From contig NZ_SSNA01000140.1 in assembly GCF_004799445.1 (NCBI RefSeq), forward strand, positions 1-36,803: 36,803 nucleotides of DNA. The letters are read 5' to 3'. Both the position numbers and the translations under genes were made by a program. The number at the start of each line of letters is the position of its first letter. The first letter of the stretch is position 1. Of this stretch, positions 26,309 to 33,787 are shown in pieces. The DNA comes from Bradyrhizobium sp. GTDB lineage: Bacteria; Pseudomonadota; Alphaproteobacteria; Rhizobiales; Xanthobacteraceae. The notes under the pieces were generated by a model that worked only from the letters and a program-made list of their open reading frames with translations, did no database searches and was not told the origin of the DNA.

Positions 26309-27079
26309 ATGACCGTGCAACAAGATTCTCCAGCGGATTTTTCCCGCGCCCCCGCCTCCACCGTCGATCCCGCCGAGATCGCGAAATTCTCCAGGCTGTC
26401 GGAGCAGTGGTGGGATCCCAAGGGCAAGATGGCGCCGCTGCACAAGATCAATCCGCTGCGGCTGACCTATATCCGCGACGCCGCCTGCCGCAAGTTCGAG
26501 CGCAACGTCAAAAGCCTGAATTGCCTCTCCGGCCTGCGCATCCTCGATATCGGCTGCGGCGCCGGCCTGTTGTGCGAGCCGTTTACGCGGCTCGGCGCCC
26601 AGGTGATCGGGGTTGATCCGTCCGCCAGCAATATCGCGGCGGCGAAGCTGCATGCCGACAAGGGTCATCTGTCGATTGATTACCGCTGCACAACGGTCGA
26701 AGAGATGGACGTGCGCGAGCGCTTCGACGTCGTGCTGGCGATGGAAGTGGTCGAGCATGTCAGCGATGTCGGCGTGTTCCTCGATCGCTGCGCGGCGATG
26801 CTGAAGCCGGGCGGGTTGATGGTGATTTCGACACTGAACCGCAACTGGAAGAGCTTCGCGCTGGCCATCGTCGGCGCGGAATATGTCCTGCGCTGGCTGC
26901 CGCGCGGCACCCATCTATGGGACAAGTTCGTCACCCCCGACGAGCTCGCGCATCATCTGCACAACAACAAGCTGGCGATCACCGAGCAGACCGGGGTGGT
27001 CTATTCGCCGTTCGCCGACCGCTGGGGCCTCTCCTCCGACATGGATGTCAACTACATGGTGGTGGCGGAAGGCGTGTAG
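26309..27079 (+). CDS. ubiG: Ubiquinone biosynthesis O-methyltransferase
   Basis: The 256-residue enzyme performs both O-methylations of the ubiquinone ring at the membrane. The N-terminus has VDPAEIAKFSRLSEQWWDPKGKMAPLHKINPLR, which is diagnostic of UbiG. The SAM motif LDIGCGAGLL lies at residues 79-88, with VIGVDPSASNIAAAKLHA following. AMEVVEHVSD and the late HLWDKFVTPDEL complete the pattern. Length is normal. TAGGAGCGGCGCGCACCC before the ATG includes a ribosome binding site (AGGAG). Confidence 0.97.
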   Translation: MTVQQDSPADFSRAPASTVDPAEIAKFSRLSEQWWDPKGKMAPLHKINPLRLTYIRDAACRKFERNVKSLNCLSGLRILDIGCGAGLLCEPFTRLGAQVIGVDPSASNIAAAKLHADKGHLSIDYRCTTVEEMDVRERFDVVLAMEVVEHVSDVGVFLDRCAAMLKPGGLMVISTLNRNWKSFALAIVGAEYVLRWLPRGTHLWDKFVTPDELAHHLHNNKLAITEQTGVVYSPFADRWGLSSDMDVNYMVVAEGV

Positions 27080-27105
27080 CTCTTCACCTCGCCCTAATTA
27101 TTTTG

Positions 27106-27131
27106 GTCGTCCCTGCGTTCGCAGGGACGAC
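27106..27131. repeat. Perfect REP hairpin
   Basis: GTCGTCCCTGCG and CGCAGGGACGAC are exact inverse copies with a TT loop, 27 bases after the ubiG stop. This is the cleanest example of the family also seen at 11851, 18207 and 20441. It may protect or end the ubiG transcript. Confidence 0.85.
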
Positions 27132-27226
27132 GCCGAGGTGGATGTCGCATGCAATAACGTAGGTTGACCGCGCTGGACCCACCCTTCACGGTGGCCGCGA
27201 TTCTCCTCCGGCTATCCAAACTCCCC

Positions 27227-28126
27227 ATGTTCTCCATCGCCTCGCTCTGGATTCCCTTCACCATCATTGCCGCGATGGGGCAGGTCGCGCGCAATGCGAT
27301 GCAGCGGCAATTGACCGGGCCGCTCGGCACCTGGGGCGCCACCAATATCCGCTTCCTGTTCGGTTTTCCGTTCTCGCTCGTGTTCCTGGCGGTGGTGCTC
27401 GCGGCAACCGGCGACCATTTGCCATGGCCCAGCGCTTCGTTTTGGCCGTGGCTCCTGCTCGGCGCGCTCGCCCAGATCGCCGGCACCGGCATGATGCTGC
27501 TTGCCATGAACGAACGCTCGTTCGTGGTGACGACCGCGTATCTGAAGACCGAAGCGATCCAGACCGCGATCTTCGGCTTTGTCTTTCTCGGCGATCATCT
27601 GACGGTATTGAAAGTGACCGCGATCCTGATCGCGACCGCCGGCGTTGTGATCGCCGCGTTGCGGCCGGGCGCCGAGAAGGGCTTCACCGACCTGAAGCCG
27701 ACCCTGCTGGGCCTCGGCGCCGCCGCGGCGTTCGCGCTGGCCGCCGTCGGCGTTCGCGGCGCGGTGATCGTGGTGCCCGGCGTGTCGTTTGTGACGGCGG
27801 CGTCATACACGCTGGTGCTCACGCTGTTCGTGCAGACGCTGGTGCTGACGATCTATCTGTTGTGGCGCGCGCCAAAGATCGTCGCGGCGATCCTCGGTCT
27901 GTGGAAGCCGTCGATGTTCGCGGGCTTCATGGGCGCGTTCGCCTCGCAATTCTGGTTCCTGGCGTTTGCGCTGACGGCGGCCGCCAATGTGCGCACGCTG
28001 GCGCTGGTCGAGGTCCTGTTTGCACAAGGCGTGGCATATTATTCGTTCAAGCAGCCGGTCGCGGCGCGGGAGCTCTTCGGGATCGTGCTGATCGTGATCG
28101 GCGTGGCGTTATTGGTCGCGGTTTAG
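27227..28126 (+). CDS. EamA/DMT-superfamily transporter
   Basis: The 299-residue protein has ten hydrophobic segments in two EamA repeats (for example LLLGALAQIAGTGMMLLAMN, then VVTTAYLKTEAIQTAIFGFVFLG with the usual inner-helix glycine pattern). It is a drug/metabolite exporter or permease of unknown substrate. The start is uncertain: the ATG at 27227 (MFSIASLWIPF) puts a membrane helix first, while a TTG at 27164 would add 21 residues; neither has a clear ribosome binding site. Its stop codon overlaps the stop of the convergent half-size transporter at 28123. Confidence 0.85.
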   Translation: MFSIASLWIPFTIIAAMGQVARNAMQRQLTGPLGTWGATNIRFLFGFPFSLVFLAVVLAATGDHLPWPSASFWPWLLLGALAQIAGTGMMLLAMNERSFVVTTAYLKTEAIQTAIFGFVFLGDHLTVLKVTAILIATAGVVIAALRPGAEKGFTDLKPTLLGLGAAAAFALAAVGVRGAVIVVPGVSFVTAASYTLVLTLFVQTLVLTIYLLWRAPKIVAAILGLWKPSMFAGFMGAFASQFWFLAFALTAAANVRTLALVEVLFAQGVAYYSFKQPVAARELFGIVLIVIGVALLVAV

Positions 28127-28563
28127 CGCTTGAACGCAATTAGCACCGCGCCGGCGGCGATCAGGGCAATTCCGAGCCAGCCGTTGAGCGAGGGCCGCTC
28201 GCCGAGAAACACCACGCCGAACAGCGCCACCAGCACCACGCTCAATTTGTCGATCGGCGCCACCAGCGTTGCCGGCCCGAGTTTTAGCGCACGAAAGTAA
28301 CATAGCCAGGAAGCTCCGGTGCCGAGCCCGGAAAGCATCAGAAAGATCCAGCTCCTCGGCGAGATCGGCCCGGGATTGGCGAATTGCCCGGTCGAAAACA
28401 GGATCAAGGACAAACTGATCAGCACGATGATGGTGCGAATGAAGGTGGCGAGGTCGGGATTGATATCCTCGACGCCGACCTTTGCGAAGATCGCGGTCAA
28501 TGCCGCGAACACAGCGGACAGCACGGCCCAGGCTTGCCAGGAGGAGAAGGTTTCCGGGTTCAT
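28123..28563 (-). CDS. Half-size EamA transporter
   Basis: The 146-residue protein has five hydrophobic segments and is one EamA unit: WQAWAVLSAVFAALTAIFAKVG at the start, DLATFIRTIIVLISLSLILF, WLCYFRALKLGPATLVAPIDKLSVVLVALFG and a GWLGIALIAAGAVLIAFKR end. This length is normal for single-domain family members, which should work as dimers, so it is not a truncation. GAGGAATCGCCC before the ATG at 28563 decides the start; the longer frame runs into a repeat element. Substrate unknown. Confidence 0.88.
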   Translation of the reverse strand: MNPETFSSWQAWAVLSAVFAALTAIFAKVGVEDINPDLATFIRTIIVLISLSLILFSTGQFANPGPISPRSWIFLMLSGLGTGASWLCYFRALKLGPATLVAPIDKLSVVLVALFGVVFLGERPSLNGWLGIALIAAGAVLIAFKR

Positions 28564-28593
28564 GGGCGATTCCTCAAGTGAAGCGACTGCGGT

Positions 28594-28691
28594 CCTCATC
28601 CTGAGGAGCGACCTCTTGGTCGCGTCTCGAAGGATGAGCTGTGCCATCCTCATGGTTCGAGACGCGCGAAGTCGCGCTCCTCACCATGAGG
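28594..28691. repeat. Intergenic repeat (cctcat...atgagg type)
   Basis: Two facing units, cctcatcctgaggagcgacc and ctcctcaccatgagg, enclose cgcgtctcgaaggatgagct and catggttcgagacgcgcg, which pair with each other. I recall this tcctcatggttcgagacgcg family from many Bradyrhizobiaceae intergenic regions. It separates the half-size transporter from the DUF1178 gene. Confidence 0.75.
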
Positions 28692-28700
28692 TAACGGAAA

Positions 28701-29174
28701 TCAGTTCCTGTCGTTCGGCAGCACCGGCAGCGGCGCCACGTCGACGCCTTCCTCGATCAACGCGCGCGCTTCATCCGGCGAGGCCTCGCCGTAGATCGGG
28801 CGGTGCTCGATATCGCCGTAATGCATCTTGCGGGCTTCGTTGGCAAAGCGCTCGCCGACATTGTCGGCGTTCTTGACGATATGGTCGCGCAACTCCTTGA
28901 GCTTGGCGCGCAGCTCGCGTTCCTGCGCCATCAATAGCGGCGTGGACGCGGGGGTTGCGGCTTCGGTGGCGGGTGCTGCAGGCGCGGGAGGCAGGGTTTC
29001 GCGGCCCTTCTTGCTGACGATCCGCGGCGCCATGATGGCGCGCTCGACCTTGGCGGAGCCGCAGGTAGGGCAGTTCACCAGCTTGCGTTTTTCCTGGGCC
29101 TCATAGGCCGAAGAGCTCTGGAACCAGCTTTCGAACGCGTGGCCGCGCTCGCAGCGCAGATGGTAATGGATCAT
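28701..29174 (-). CDS. DUF1178 family protein
   Basis: The 157-residue protein begins MIHYHLRCERGHAFESWFQ and carries a likely zinc-binding set of cysteines: Cys8 and the pair in VNCPTCGSAKVERAIMAPRI. A Pro/Ala linker leads to the conserved second half, KLKELRDHIVKNADNVGERF and ARKMHYGDIEHRPIYGEAS. This is the DUF1178 family, common in proteobacteria and without known function. Its start overlaps the stop of the amidase-like gene by ATGA, so translational coupling and a shared transcript are likely. Confidence 0.93.
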   Translation of the reverse strand: MIHYHLRCERGHAFESWFQSSSAYEAQEKRKLVNCPTCGSAKVERAIMAPRIVSKKGRETLPPAPAAPATEAATPASTPLLMAQERELRAKLKELRDHIVKNADNVGERFANEARKMHYGDIEHRPIYGEASPDEARALIEEGVDVAPLPVLPNDRN

Positions 29175-30049
29175 GCCGATCCCCGCACCACGTGCAGATG
29201 TTCGGGACCAGCCTTGGGATCGGCGACGCTGAAGCGCCTTCCGTGCTGCAGCGACGGCACGGCCTTGCGCGCGGTCTCGACCCTCGAGGGATCGATCTTT
29301 GCCATGAACACACCGGGCTCGATGCCGCCCTCGGCCAGCACCTCGCCCCAGGGGGCGATGATCAGCGAATGCCCAAAGGTCTCGCGCTTGTTCTCGTGCA
29401 TGCCGCCCTGGGCCGCGGCGAACACGAAGCAGCCGTTTTCGATGGCGCGGGCGCGCAGCAGCGTATGCCAATGGGCCTCCCCGGTCTTCTTGGTGAAGGC
29501 GGAGGGTACCGTGAGGAACGAGGCGCCGCTTTCGGCGAGCGCGCGATACAGCGCCGGAAAACGTACGTCGTAACAGATCGTCAGCCCGATGCGGCCCCAC
29601 GGCAAGTCCGAGATCACGGCCGTCTCGCCCGGCTGATAATTGGCGGACTCCCGATAGCTCTCGCCGCCGGGCAGATCGATATCGAACATGTGGATCTTGT
29701 CGTAGCTCGCAATCACAGTGCCGTCAGGTCCGATCAGGAACGAGCGGTTGACGGCGCGCTCGGGCGAGGCGCGCAGCGCCAGCGAGCCGATATGGAGATG
29801 AATTTTCAGTTCCGCCGCCAGCGCACGATAGGCTTTCAGCGAAAGATCATCCGCCTCCGCCGCGAGATGCTCGAACAGCGCCTTTCGATTGAGCTGCATC
29901 ATGTTGCTCACCTCCGGCGTGAGCACATAGTCGGCGCCTTCTGCGGCCGCCTGCCGGATCAGCTTGGTGCCCTGTTCGAGGCTTGGCTCCGGCAACAGCC
30001 CGGTGCGCATCTGCACCATGGCGGCGGTAAACGTGAGGTCAGCGCTCAT
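29171..30049 (-). CDS. Nitrilase-superfamily amidohydrolase (Nit1/Nit2-like)
   Basis: The 292-residue enzyme belongs to the carbon-nitrogen hydrolases. The Glu-Lys-Cys triad is visible: Glu in YVLTPEVSNMM, Lys in SYDKIHMFDIDLPGG and Cys in IGLTICYDVRFPALYR. The DIDLPGGESYRES stretch and HWHTLLRARAIENGCFV fit the Nit1/Nit2 group, whose members hydrolyse deaminated glutathione or omega-amides such as 2-oxoglutaramate. Which substrate applies here is an inference. The start at 30049 overlaps the glutaredoxin stop by ATGA. The glutaredoxin neighbour gives a mild hint of a glutathione link. Confidence 0.92.
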   Translation of the reverse strand: MSADLTFTAAMVQMRTGLLPEPSLEQGTKLIRQAAAEGADYVLTPEVSNMMQLNRKALFEHLAAEADDLSLKAYRALAAELKIHLHIGSLALRASPERAVNRSFLIGPDGTVIASYDKIHMFDIDLPGGESYRESANYQPGETAVISDLPWGRIGLTICYDVRFPALYRALAESGASFLTVPSAFTKKTGEAHWHTLLRARAIENGCFVFAAAQGGMHENKRETFGHSLIIAPWGEVLAEGGIEPGVFMAKIDPSRVETARKAVPSLQHGRRFSVADPKAGPEHLHVVRGSA

Positions 30050-30321
30050 GAATCGGCCTTTTCGCCCATCAGCAATGCGTCGAGCTTGCCGGCGCGGTCC
30101 AGCGCATAAAGCTCGTCGCAGCCGCCGACATGGGTTGGGCCGATGAAAATCTGCGGGAAGGTCGAGCCGGCGCCGGCGCGGTCCCACATTTTCTGGCGAA
30201 GCGTCGGGTCTGTGGCGATATCGAATTCGGTGAACGCGGCATTCTTGCGCGTCAGCAGCGATTTGGCGGCGCTGCAATAGCCGCAGCCCGGACGGGTGTA
30301 GATTTCAATGGCAGCGGTCAT
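30046..30321 (-). CDS. grxC: Glutaredoxin 3
   Basis: The 91-residue thiol oxidoreductase uses glutathione to reduce disulfides. The active site is CGYC at residues 13-16 (TRPGCGYCSAAKSLL) in place of the commoner CPYC. TFPQIFIGPTHVGGCDEL holds the cis-proline and glutathione-binding region. Length is normal for GrxC. It starts a chain of overlapping genes with the amidase and DUF1178 protein and follows comF closely (29 bases). Confidence 0.95.
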   Translation of the reverse strand: MTAAIEIYTRPGCGYCSAAKSLLTRKNAAFTEFDIATDPTLRQKMWDRAGAGSTFPQIFIGPTHVGGCDELYALDRAGKLDALLMGEKADS

Positions 30322-30350
30322 GACGCGCTCTGTTGCGGTGAGATGGCCGA

Positions 30351-31160
30351 TTATATGGGAGTTTTATGGCTATCCACAACCCGGGCGAACACCAGTACGT
30401 CGACTGATGCTGCCTTGGCGCGCAAAAGCGCGCGTGCGCAGGCGTCCACCGTCGCGCCCGACGTCAGGACATCGTCGATCAGGACCACGCGGCGTCCGGC
30501 AATCAGGAACTGCCTGTCGGCAGCGACCTTGAAGGCGCCCTGCACGTTGCTCGCCCGCTGGGTTCGGGACAGGCCGATCTGCTGCTCGGTCGGCCGGATG
30601 CGCCGGAGCGCCTCGGGCGCCACCTTGGCGCCGGTTTGCCGCTCGATCACCCGCGCCAGCGCACCCGATTGATTGTAGCGGCGGCGCCACGCCCGCCGCC
30701 AGTGCAGCGGCACCGGGACCAGCACGTCGGCCTCGCCGAGCAGTTCGTGTCCGGCCCGCGCCATCCAGCGGCCCATCGCCGGCGCCAGATCGGTGCGGTC
30801 CTGGTATTTCAATGCATGCACCAGCGTGCGCGCGACATCGTCATAGCGTACCGCGGCGCGGGCCCGCGCATAGGCCGGCGGGTTGGAGATCGCCTCCATC
30901 GAAAGCATGTCGGGCCCGGGATCGTAGACAAAGGGGATGCCGAGCCGCGGGCAATAAGGCTGAGCGATGAACGACAATTTGGCCCAGCACTCGGCGCAGA
31001 CGCCCTCGCCATCGACCGGTTCGCGGCAGGCCACGCACAGCGTCGGCAGCGCGACGTCGAGCGCCAGTCTTGCCGCATGCGACCACGCCCCCCGCCACGC
31101 GCCGAGCGCGCTGCGCCAATGGGTAGCGATGGAACGGGATGGTGATGCTTCGGCGTCCAT
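30351..31160 (-). CDS. comF: ComF family phosphoribosyltransferase-like protein
   Basis: The 269-residue protein has the double-cysteine zinc region PTLCVACREPVDGEGVCAEC near residue 40, then the ComF phosphoribosyltransferase fold with LVPVPLHWRRAWRRRYNQS and the PRPP loop VVLIDDVLTSGAT. ComF acts in DNA uptake in transformable bacteria, and related proteins are widespread without competence, so the exact role here is open. The start at 31160 (MDAEASPSRS) is the first ATG; an upstream TTG is less likely. It is probably co-transcribed with grxC. Confidence 0.92.
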   Translation of the reverse strand: MDAEASPSRSIATHWRSALGAWRGAWSHAARLALDVALPTLCVACREPVDGEGVCAECWAKLSFIAQPYCPRLGIPFVYDPGPDMLSMEAISNPPAYARARAAVRYDDVARTLVHALKYQDRTDLAPAMGRWMARAGHELLGEADVLVPVPLHWRRAWRRRYNQSGALARVIERQTGAKVAPEALRRIRPTEQQIGLSRTQRASNVQGAFKVAADRQFLIAGRRVVLIDDVLTSGATVDACARALLRAKAASVDVLVFARVVDSHKTPI

Positions 31161-31250
31161 GGGCGAGAAGCTAGCGCCAGGTCGCGTAGGGCTCAAGGTT
31201 GCTGGATTGCTGGATATGCCGAACTACCGGGTGGTTTCCACAGGGCCTCC

Positions 31251-31724
31251 TCACCCCCGCGCGACGCGGGGGCGCGAGCCCGGCCGGTAGGCAAGCCTGG
31301 TATGGCCTGCGCAATAGGGCAGGCCCTTGAGCGGACTGTTGCCGCAAAAACAGAAATCCTCAGTGCCCGGAGTGTTGATCGGCCAGCGGCACTTCTCCGC
31401 GCTCAGCTCGAGCAGGGAGCAGCGATGCTCGCTGTTGATCGTCTCTTCGGCGGGTTGCGCCTCGGCGTACAATTTCCGCAGCAGCTGATATTGCTGCCTC
31501 GGCACGGATCTTGGCCGGTTTTCCTGCGCCTTTTCATTTCGCGCGGCGGCTCGAGCCTCACCGCTTTTTTCGCGCGCCAGGTTGAGACGGGAGAGTTTGC
31601 CGATCACGGCGTTGCGGCTCACCCCGATGTCATTGGCAATTTCGCGACAGGACAGCCCGGCCGCAAAGCGGCTTTTCAGGAGTTCCACGCGTTCGTCAGT
31701 CCATGTGGGTTCTTTGGCGAGCAT
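31251..31724 (-). CDS. GcrA-family transcriptional regulator
   Basis: The 157-residue protein has the GcrA N-terminal helix-turn-helix (TWTDERVELLKSRFAAGLSC, then EIANDIGVSRNAVIGKLSRL) and the conserved C-terminal end CRWPINTPGTEDFCFCGNSP followed by GLPYCAGHTRLAYRP. GcrA proteins bind sigma-70 RNA polymerase and act at promoters with CcrM-methylated GANTC sites in the cell cycle. The middle linker differs from the classical GcrA, so this may be a paralogue; no gene symbol is given. A small gene of unknown function lies 86 bases upstream on the same strand. Confidence 0.92.
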   Translation of the reverse strand: MLAKEPTWTDERVELLKSRFAAGLSCREIANDIGVSRNAVIGKLSRLNLAREKSGEARAAARNEKAQENRPRSVPRQQYQLLRKLYAEAQPAEETINSEHRCSLLELSAEKCRWPINTPGTEDFCFCGNSPLKGLPYCAGHTRLAYRPGSRPRVARG

Positions 31725-31810
31725 GGTGTTGTCCCGAGCTACGAGCCGTCACTCCGACTCCCGTCGGCCAATGAATTCGTCCAAACCGCCGCGCGTCCCC
31801 GAAGGCTGCC

Positions 31811-32011
31811 TCAGGACGCCTTGCCGTTGTCGCGGATCGAAAGCAGCCCGTCCTTGATGGCGAGCCGAATGCCTTCCTCGATCAAGGTTCGCGCGACGCC
31901 GGGTACGCTGGTGCCGTGGGTGCCCTGTCTCACCAGCTTTTCGAGATAGCCGATGGTGGAGAGCGCCAAGGTAATCGGAACACGGTCGGTTTCGGCTTTT
32001 TCTGTGGCCAT
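31811..32011 (-). CDS. Small protein, possibly ribbon-helix-helix-like
   Basis: The 66-residue protein is not firmly assigned. It opens MATEKAETDRVPITLALSTI, then GYLEKLVRQGTHGTSVPGVARTLIEEGIRLAI. A strand followed by two helices with the pattern of small ribbon-helix-helix DNA-binding proteins is plausible. Codon use and composition fit a real gene. It is upstream of the GcrA-family gene and likely co-transcribed with it. The start ATG has only a weak AAAGG upstream. Confidence 0.7.
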   Translation of the reverse strand: MATEKAETDRVPITLALSTIGYLEKLVRQGTHGTSVPGVARTLIEEGIRLAIKDGLLSIRDNGKAS

Positions 32012-32058
32012 GGCCGAAAAGCTAGCCTTTAATGGGTGTACTGAAAAGTATCTTTTTA

Positions 32059-32063
32059 GAGTC
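32059..32063. promoter_or_regulatory. GANTC (CcrM) site in putative gcrA-like operon promoter
   Basis: GAGTC lies in an AT-rich stretch 48 bases upstream of the small gene that precedes the GcrA-family gene. GANTC is the CcrM methylation target in alphaproteobacteria, and GcrA proteins act at such sites. The site and AT-rich setting are seen; regulation is inferred, and one GANTC may occur by chance. Confidence 0.35.
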
Positions 32064-32123
32064 TATTTGGACCTCACGGCTGCCAAGATTTGTCAGCCAA
32101 TGGTGAGCGGCGTACCAACCGGC

Positions 32124-32984
32124 ATGGCTCCCAACCCGCTTCCCGCTCCCATCCTGTTCGACCGCGCGCTCTTGCGCGCGCGGCAGAATCGCGCGCTGCG
32201 CTTGGGGCCTGCAAGCTTCCTGCTCGACCGCGTCGCCGAAGATATGGCTGAGCGGCTGAACGCGGTGCTTCGGGAATTCAAGAATGCGGCCGACGTCGGC
32301 ACGGCGGGCGACCAGGTCCGCAACGCGTTGGCCGCGCGCGTGGATCAACTCGCGCGCGTCGGACTGCCGGAGCAGGAATCAGAGCCGCTTGCCGTCCAGC
32401 CGGAATCGCTCGACCTCGTCGTCTCCGCGCTCGCGCTTCACTTCGTCAACGATCTTCCCGGCGTGCTCGCGCAGATCCGCCGCGCGCTGCGGCCCGACGG
32501 TCTGTTGCTGGCGGCGGTGATCGGCGGCGATACGCTGACCGAGCTGCGGCAATCCTTCGCGGCCGCGGAAGCCGAACTCGAAGGCGGGCTGTCGCCGCGG
32601 GTCGCGCCATTTGCCGATCTGCGCGACTTAGGTAGCCTGTTGCAGCGCGCCGGGCTGGCGCTGCCGGTGACCGACGTCGATCGCGTCGTCGTGCGCTACG
32701 ACAGCGCATTCGCGTTGATGCAGGATTTGCGGCGCATGGGCGCGACCAACATCCTGGTCGAGCGGCGGCGGACGCCGACCCGCCGCGCCACGCTGCTGCG
32801 GATGGCGCAGCTCTACGGCGAGCGCTTTGCCGACGACGACGGGCGCATCCGCGCCACCTTCGATGTGATCTGGCTGTCGGGCTGGGCGCCGCATCAAAGC
32901 CAGCAGCAGCCGCTCAAGCCGGGGTCGGCGAAGACCGGACTCGCGGAGGCGGTAAAGCGAAGTTCCCCCTCCAGGGGAGGGTAA
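32124..32984 (+). CDS. Methyltransferase-fold protein, NDUFAF5-like
   Basis: The 286-residue protein matches the BioC/NDUFAF5-like family: PAPILFDRALLRARQNRAL at the start, ESLDLVVSALALHFVNDLPG and LRPDGLLLAAVIGGDTLTEL in the middle, and LVERRRTPTRRATLLRMAQL near the end. Motif I is unusual (AADVGTAGDQVRN rather than a Gly-rich loop). Mitochondrial NDUFAF5 hydroxylates a complex I subunit rather than methylating, so the reaction here is open. The start at 32124 is chosen by family similarity; earlier in-frame ATGs lie at 32100 and 31953. Divergent from the GcrA-side genes and convergent with mutT. Confidence 0.85.
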   Translation: MAPNPLPAPILFDRALLRARQNRALRLGPASFLLDRVAEDMAERLNAVLREFKNAADVGTAGDQVRNALAARVDQLARVGLPEQESEPLAVQPESLDLVVSALALHFVNDLPGVLAQIRRALRPDGLLLAAVIGGDTLTELRQSFAAAEAELEGGLSPRVAPFADLRDLGSLLQRAGLALPVTDVDRVVVRYDSAFALMQDLRRMGATNILVERRRTPTRRATLLRMAQLYGERFADDDGRIRATFDVIWLSGWAPHQSQQQPLKPGSAKTGLAEAVKRSSPSRGG

Positions 32985-33000
32985 GAGTCAGAGCTCGCCC

Positions 33001-33411
33001 TCACGTCAACAAATCGATCAGATGCGGGATCAGTGGAATGTCGGCCGGCGGCATCGGGTAGTCGCGCAATTTGTTGGCGCGGACCCAGGCGAGTTTCTGG
33101 CCCTCGCGCGCGATCACGTCGCCCTCCCAGCGCCGGCAGATATAGAGCGGCATCAGCAGGTGGAAATCATCATAGGCGTGGCTGGCGAAGGTGAGCGGCG
33201 CGAGGCAGGCCTCCTGCACGGTGATGCCGATTTCCTCGTGCAGTTCGCGGATCAGCGTCACCTCCGGCCGCTCGCCGGGCTCGAGCTTGCCGCCGGGAAA
33301 TTCCCACAGCCCCGCGAGCGCCTTGCCTGGCGGCCGTTGCGCGATCAGCACCCGCTTGTCGGCGTCGACCAGCGCGCAGGCCACCACGAGGGTCAGTTTG
33401 ATGTCAGTCAT
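33001..33411 (-). CDS. mutT: MutT-type Nudix hydrolase (8-oxo-dGTP diphosphatase)
   Basis: The 136-residue protein hydrolyses oxidised dGTP and so limits A-to-C errors. The Nudix box is complete: GGKLEPGERPEVTLIRELHE followed by EIGI (about residues 40-63). RPPGKALAGLWEFPGGK and the tail NKLRDYPMPPADIPLI are typical of MutT. The start at 33411 (MTDIKLTLVVAC) is preferred over an upstream start giving nine more residues. It usually lies close to argJ in related genomes; here three pilus-associated genes lie between. Confidence 0.93.
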   Translation of the reverse strand: MTDIKLTLVVACALVDADKRVLIAQRPPGKALAGLWEFPGGKLEPGERPEVTLIRELHEEIGITVQEACLAPLTFASHAYDDFHLLMPLYICRRWEGDVIAREGQKLAWVRANKLRDYPMPPADIPLIPHLIDLLT

Positions 33412-33787
33412 GCGCCGCCAATGTGTCCGCGAACCCACCGAGAGAATTCGTTAACTCTATCAGAACGGGTTCTCGTCATGCGACATGTTTGGTGCGGCTG
33501 GCCCGATGTCCGCTGTTGTTCCGATCGCTGCCACCCAAGCAGCCTGTTCCCATACAATTCGCCCAAGCGTGTTGAGGCTTCCTTAATGGTGCCGCCTCAT
33601 CTCACAGCGGCCGATTTTGGGCCGCCCATGTTCACGCAATCCGAGTAAGCATTGCTTAACAGGTCATCTTCAGAGTTCCACTCTGCCGAAAGATCGGCGG
33701 AGGCTACTCGATCGCCTTCTCCCGTCCGATCCTTGAAACGCCAGAGAATTGCCTCTGCAGGGACCAACGGCAACCAGGATGAAGGTC
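33412..33787. other. 376-base gap upstream of the Tad-like genes
   Basis: No gene is supported here. Two small hairpins are visible: GCGGCC-GATTTTG-GGCCGC at 33607-33625 and GCCGA-AAGA-TCGGC near 33700. The promoter for the Tad-like genes should be here, but no convincing -35/-10 pair is seen. Confidence 0.4.
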
